This document shows, one piece after another, positions 10,785 through 13,265 of a DNA stretch of 13,265 bases (position 1 is the stretch's first letter; every line of letters starts with the position of its first letter). A program made the translations under genes and the position numbers. Source of the DNA: a bacterium (GTDB lineage: Bacteria; Bacillota; Bacilli; Lactobacillales; Streptococcaceae); contig CAJNDL010000045.1 of assembly GCA_905221505.1 (NCBI GenBank), forward strand, positions 1-13,265, given 5' to 3'. Under the pieces are notes generated by a model. That model ran no database searches. It worked only from the letters and a program-made list of their open reading frames with translations, and was not told the origin of the DNA.

Positions 10785-11521
10785 TAAGCATTCTCCTTAT
10801 GACCTTGAAGATAAATGGTCAAACTAAACAAAACTACTGAAAAAACAAGTAAATAAACTGTGGCTGATAGATTGATGCCACCCTCGTTTAAGAAGGTCTT
10901 GACCAACTCCATCAACTGATAGCTTGGTAAAGACTTACCAACTGCTTGCATCCAGTCTGGAAATAAAGAGATGGGCATCCAGAGTCCGCCTAAAACAGCC
11001 AAGCCAAAGTAAAGAAGATTGCCCACGACAGACATCAGCTGACTAGTCGGCAAGAGAGTCAAGGTCAAACCAATCGCTACAAAGGCAATACTTCCTACTA
11101 TCAGCAAGAGCGCCGCCCCAATCCAATTTCCAAGAGACATATCCACACCTCTGACCAAGTGCCCGACTGAGAATACAACTAGGATTGAAACCAAATAATC
11201 AACCATCATACTTGTTATCTTTGATAGATAATATTCTACCATATTTACAGGGCTATGACGTAATGTTTTCTGCCAGTTGTTAATCTTGTCAGTATGTAAG
11301 ACAGCTGGAAATGAAAACATAGCAGTCGACATCATGGAAAAAGCCGTCATGGAGATGAGGTAATCACGCATAAAATTAGCTGGCCCACCTGGTGTGTCCT
11401 GATACATGCCTGAAAAGAATAAATAGAAGGCCGTCGGCATCCCTACTGACAATAGATAAGTTACTAATTGTCGTTTGGTCAATAGAAATTCTATCTTGTT
11501 TAGTGCGATCAATCGTTTCAT
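10784..11521 (-). CDS. ABC-2-type transporter permease
   Basis: Membrane subunit of an ABC exporter, 245 residues from the chosen start. About six hydrophobic segments are visible (near 19-37, 52-74, 101-125, 132-155, 160-182 and 219-238), the pattern of ABC-2-type permeases, and the C-terminus is the short charged GHKENA. The open frame extends upstream to 11587, but that part overlaps the ATPase gene. I chose the ATG at 11521 because GGGAG lies nine bases before it and it follows the ATPase stop by one base (TAAGATG). An ATG at 11530 is possible but sits directly against the GGGAG. It would pair with the adjacent ATPase; with two small membrane proteins encoded upstream, the complex could have extra subunits. 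Substrate unknown; related operons export peptide or membrane-active antibiotics. Confidence 0.9.
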
Positions 11522-11522
11522 C

Positions 11523-12407
11523 TTAGTCATCTCCCTTTTGTGTTTCTTCAAAGATTGTATCCAGCAAACTACGATTATTGACTTCAATTTCTTGTATGCT
11601 ACATCCTGCTTGAACTAACCGTTCCCAAAAAGTATCTGCTTCTCGAGTGACTACTTGCAGGGCATCTTGTTTTAGGACCCAGTTTTCAACCAAGTTTGAC
11701 TGCTCTACGACTTCCTTGTAAGCTATAGGAAGGATAAAGTGCTTTTCTATTTCCTCGCTACGCATAGCTAGAGGTGTCGTATCTCGAATCAACTCTCCCT
11801 TATTTAAGAGCAAAATGCGGTCTGCGGTGTGTTCCACTTCCTCAATATAATGGGACGAATAGAGAATGGTGACTCCCTGCGCTTTTAGGTCCTGAACAAT
11901 TTCCCAAAAACGTTGACGGGTAGAGGTATCCATAGCCGATGTAGGCTCATCCAAAAAGACAAGCTTTGGTCGCCCAATTAAGGTCAAGATAAAAGAGAAA
12001 AGACGCTTTTGTCCACCTGATAATTTTTCTGCGAATTGCTCTTTTTGTTGCTTGTCAAACTGCAATAGTTGATCAATTTCCTGCTCACTCAAAGGATTTG
12101 GATAAATACTTTGAAAGAAAGCAATCAACTCTTTAACCTTCAATTTCTGTACAATCACATTTTCTTGAGGGAGGTAAGCCCTAGTATAGTCTAACTTAGA
12201 ACTCGTCACTGGTAAATCTTGAATAGATACTTGACCGCTTGTGACCAGTTTATCTCCAAGCAAACAATCTAAGAGTGTTGTCTTCCCAGCACCATTGGGC
12301 CCAATCAAGGCGACGCATTCACCTTCAGCTACCTCAAAGGAAATATCCTTCAAAATAGCTTTACCCTTGATGTTTTTATTTAGGCTTTCTACCTTAATCA
12401 TGTTCAT
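11523..12407 (-). CDS. ABC transporter ATP-binding protein
   Basis: Cytoplasmic ATPase of the exporter, 294 residues. It has Walker A GPNGAGKTT (36-44), Q-loop Gln81, signature LSGGQ (129-133), Walker B LVFLDEP (149-155), D-loop SAMD (157-160) and switch His186 in SSHYIEE, so all catalytic elements are intact. After about residue 210 it carries a C-terminal extension of roughly 85 residues, common in ABC-2-type exporters of the CcmA/antibiotic-export group. AGGAG lies six bases before the ATG at 12407; a second ATG two codons later has worse spacing. The start overlaps the end of the upstream small gene by 14 bases. It is followed one base later by the permease, with which it should assemble. 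Confidence 0.96.
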   Translation of the reverse strand: MNMIKVESLNKNIKGKAILKDISFEVAEGECVALIGPNGAGKTTLLDCLLGDKLVTSGQVSIQDLPVTSSKLDYTRAYLPQENVIVQKLKVKELIAFFQSIYPNPLSEQEIDQLLQFDKQQKEQFAEKLSGGQKRLFSFILTLIGRPKLVFLDEPTSAMDTSTRQRFWEIVQDLKAQGVTILYSSHYIEEVEHTADRILLLNKGELIRDTTPLAMRSEEIEKHFILPIAYKEVVEQSNLVENWVLKQDALQVVTREADTFWERLVQAGCSIQEIEVNNRSLLDTIFEETQKGDD

Positions 12408-12588
12408 GATATTCTCCTTTCAACCACTCCATTCCCATAGGGAAAATGACGAAAATCATAAATCCAAAACCCCAAGCACCACGAATAAATTGGCGAAGCA
12501 AGGTTTGGTCAAACCAACCAGTAAACATTTCCACTAACCATACCAAGAGTGACAGGCCGATAAAGAGATAGATGATTGCTTTTTTCAT
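12394..12588 (-). CDS. Small two-helix membrane protein, function unknown
   Basis: A 64-residue protein with two hydrophobic segments (about 4-24 and 39-55) and a short charged tail ending GEYHEHD. The first residues MKKAIIYLF suggest an uncleaved membrane anchor rather than a secreted peptide. The start codon overlaps the stop of the preceding gene by four bases (ATGA), with AGGAG eight bases upstream. The end overlaps the ATPase start by 14 bases. Such tight linkage in an ABC-exporter/two-component operon argues that it is a real gene and works with the transporter or kinase, for example as an accessory subunit, a sensor modulator or an immunity-like protein. I do not recognise a named family. 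It shares size and topology with the upstream small protein, including a GFG(M/F)M stretch in the second helix. Confidence 0.85.
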   Translation of the reverse strand: MKKAIIYLFIGLSLLVWLVEMFTGWFDQTLLRQFIRGAWGFGFMIFVIFPMGMEWLKGEYHEHD

Positions 12589-12776
12589 TCCTCAAACTCC
12601 TTTTTCACATCTGAGACTAATTTCAAACCTTCTCTGACAAGCCAAGACATCATTCCAAAGCCAGCAAAGAGCTCCCAAGGAAAATGATAGAAACCCTCGT
12701 CCAATCCTGAAAACATGAGATAGGTCATAACTCCTGCTGTTACTAAACTCACTGCTATAATCATTTTATTTCTCAT
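12585..12776 (-). CDS. Small two-helix membrane protein, first gene of the operon, function unknown
   Basis: A 63-residue protein with two hydrophobic segments (about 5-22 and 32-47) and an amphipathic charged tail (VSDVKKEFEE). The open frame extends upstream to a TTG at 12803, but that codon overlaps the promoter -10 and lies upstream of the predicted transcription start. The ATG at 12776 has GGAGG eight bases upstream, so I place the start there (MRNKMIIAVSL). It is the first gene of the six-gene operon and is coupled to the next small gene by an ATGA overlap. No family recognised. Position and coupling suggest a role with the exporter or the sensor kinase, but nothing in the sequence fixes it. 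Confidence 0.82.
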   Translation of the reverse strand: MRNKMIIAVSLVTAGVMTYLMFSGLDEGFYHFPWELFAGFGMMSWLVREGLKLVSDVKKEFEE

Positions 12777-12802
12777 CTCTTCTTCCTCCATTTCATACTT
12801 CA

Positions 12803-12808
12803 ATTATA
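12803..12808 (-). promoter_or_regulatory. Predicted operon promoter -10
   Basis: The minus strand has a perfect TATAAT. At the ideal 17-base spacing the -35 position reads TAGCTC, which has little likeness to TTGACA, and there is no TG extension. The predicted start is near 12796, about 20 bases before the first ATG. A good -10 without a -35 fits a promoter that depends on an activator. Confidence 0.65.
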
Positions 12809-12839
12809 GCCCTTTGAAGTTAGTGGAGCTAGATGCTTC

Positions 12840-12868
12840 TGTCACTAGGAAATATGACAAATGTCATA
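12840..12868. promoter_or_regulatory. Palindromic putative operator of the operon
   Basis: TATGACA-AA-TGTCATA (12853-12868) is a perfect 7+7 dyad with a two-base centre, about 64 bases upstream of the predicted transcription start. A further single TGTCAC half-site lies between it and the promoter (12840-12845). Dyads of this shape are typical binding sites of NarL/LuxR-family regulators. That the operon's own response regulator binds here is inference. Confidence 0.6.
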
Positions 12869-13093
12869 AAAAATTCTGTTCAAAATAAGCAAGAAACATT
12901 ACACAAGAAAACACTAAGTAGAAAAGAATCTATAATTATTTCCTTCAAAATGATATGAAATCCAATTCATACTATAACGTAAACTAATACTTATTTAAAA
13001 TCGTATTAACAGAAATTTTTATCATACAAACACATATATTATAAGTTGAACAAAACTCTTCTATTGCTTTCTTAAAAAGGTAAATTCCCAAAC
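12869..13093. other. AT-rich intergenic stretch
   Basis: I see no gene here on either strand. It contains a weak TATGAA-N6-TTCATA dyad (12954-12971) and several AT-rich hexamers that resemble -10 boxes without a convincing -35 partner. Confidence 0.5.
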
Positions 13094-13120
13094 TAAGTTC
13101 CACCGCTAGTACAAGTGGAA
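13094..13120. repeat. Small hairpin sharing arms with the neighbouring hairpin
   Basis: TTCCAC (13098-13103) pairs with GTGGAA (13115-13120). The 10-mer TAAGTTCCAC (13094-13103) recurs exactly at 13168-13177, and AGTGGAA (13114-13120) recurs at 13148-13154, so the arms of this hairpin and the next one could exchange partners. Confidence 0.5.
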
Positions 13121-13136
13121 GTTAGTCTGATAAAAA

Positions 13137-13184
13137 TCGTAAAAACCAGTGGAAATCCGTGTCAGGGTAAGTTCCACTGGTTTT
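13137..13184 (-). terminator. Perfect 13-bp hairpin, probable terminator of the gene to the right
   Basis: AAAACCAGTGGAA (13142-13154) and TTCCACTGGTTTT (13172-13184) are exact reverse complements around a 17-base loop. Read on the minus strand the stem ends in TTTTT, as in a rho-independent terminator for a transcript entering from the right. On the plus strand it ends TTTTACTC, so it could also act weakly in that direction. Confidence 0.65.
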
Positions 13185-13264
13185 ACTCATGCTTGATTTC
13201 ATCGCTTTTGTAGCCAAAATGAATCGAAAAAAAGAGCGCACAAAATCCCCTTATCTGAAAGCGT
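13183..13264 (-). CDS. Possible C-terminal end of an unidentified ORF (partial)
   Basis: A minus-strand frame is open from the right edge to a TAA at 13183-13185, giving about 26 residues ending FGYKSDEIKHE. The stop overlaps the base of the hairpin, as is common for a gene end with a terminator. The fragment is too short to identify. A plus-strand frame from ATG 13189 is also open to the right edge over the same bases, with no ribosome binding site seen; only one of the two, or neither, is likely to be real. Confidence 0.25.
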   Translation of the reverse strand, partial: RFQIRGFCALFFSIHFGYKSDEIKHE

Positions 13265-13265
13265 T

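Noticed and set aside
12777..12803. TTG-initiated N-terminal extension of the first small membrane protein
   Set aside because: The TTG overlaps the promoter -10 and precedes the predicted transcript start; the ATG at 12776 has a strong GGAGG at ideal distance.
12954..12971. TATGAA-N6-TTCATA dyad as a second operator
   Set aside because: It has short arms in very AT-rich DNA, is about 160 bases from the promoter and is unlike the TGACA/TGTCA half-sites.
12804..13182. Pneumococcal BOX or RUP repeat, CRISPR array or tRNA in the right-hand intergenic region
   Set aside because: I saw no boxA/boxC-like sequence, no regularly spaced direct repeats and no cloverleaf; only the hairpins described are present.
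13183..13264. End of comX, which neighbours the TCS11 operon in pneumococcus (from memory)
   Set aside because: The visible C-terminal residues (FGYKSDEIKHE) do not resemble the ComX C-terminus as I remember it.

Overview
The window looks like chromosomal DNA from a mitis-group Streptococcus (S. pneumoniae, S. mitis, S. oralis or close kin). The evidence is low GC content, the streptococcal gene order rpsL-rpsG-fusA-polC, and protein sequences that by memory are nearly pneumococcal. Apart from a transposase at the left edge and possible ORF ends at the right edge, every gene is on the minus strand, so transcription runs right to left.

Layout, left to right. (1) 1-978: the C-terminal part of an IS1182-family transposase on the plus strand, cut by the window edge. 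It converges on polC, and the two share a hairpin terminator that works in both directions. (2) 1017-5408: polC, the replicative DNA polymerase III alpha subunit, with its own extended -10 promoter. (3) 5511-7592: fusA (EF-G), with its own extended -10 promoter and terminator. (4) 7593-7867: an rpsG-fusA spacer rich in inverted repeats, including a strong terminator. (5) 7868-8771: rpsG and rpsL, read from a consensus promoter about 130 bases upstream through a leader that can fold. (6) 8998-9017: the terminator of the next operon.

(7) 9086-12776 is the most interesting part: a tightly packed six-gene operon. In transcription order it holds two small two-helix membrane proteins of unknown function, an ABC ATPase, an ABC-2-type permease, a DesK/LiaS-like histidine kinase and a NarL/LuxR-family response regulator. 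Every junction overlaps or leaves one base. The architecture matches the pneumococcal TCS11 locus (hk11/rr11) and resembles Bacillus antibiotic-sensing exporter systems such as LnrJK-LnrLMN. A near-perfect palindrome lies about 64 bases upstream of the predicted transcription start. The promoter has a good -10 and no recognisable -35, which suggests activation by the operon's own regulator.

(8) 12809-13265: an AT-rich intergenic region holding the operator, two hairpins that share arms, and short open frames running off the right edge.

Possible novelties are the two small membrane proteins, the putative autoregulatory site and a similar 10-mer in the rpsL leader, the structured rpsL leader and rpsG-fusA spacer, and a gene adjacency (TCS11-like operon beside rpsL) that from memory is not the pneumococcal one and may mark a chromosomal rearrangement.
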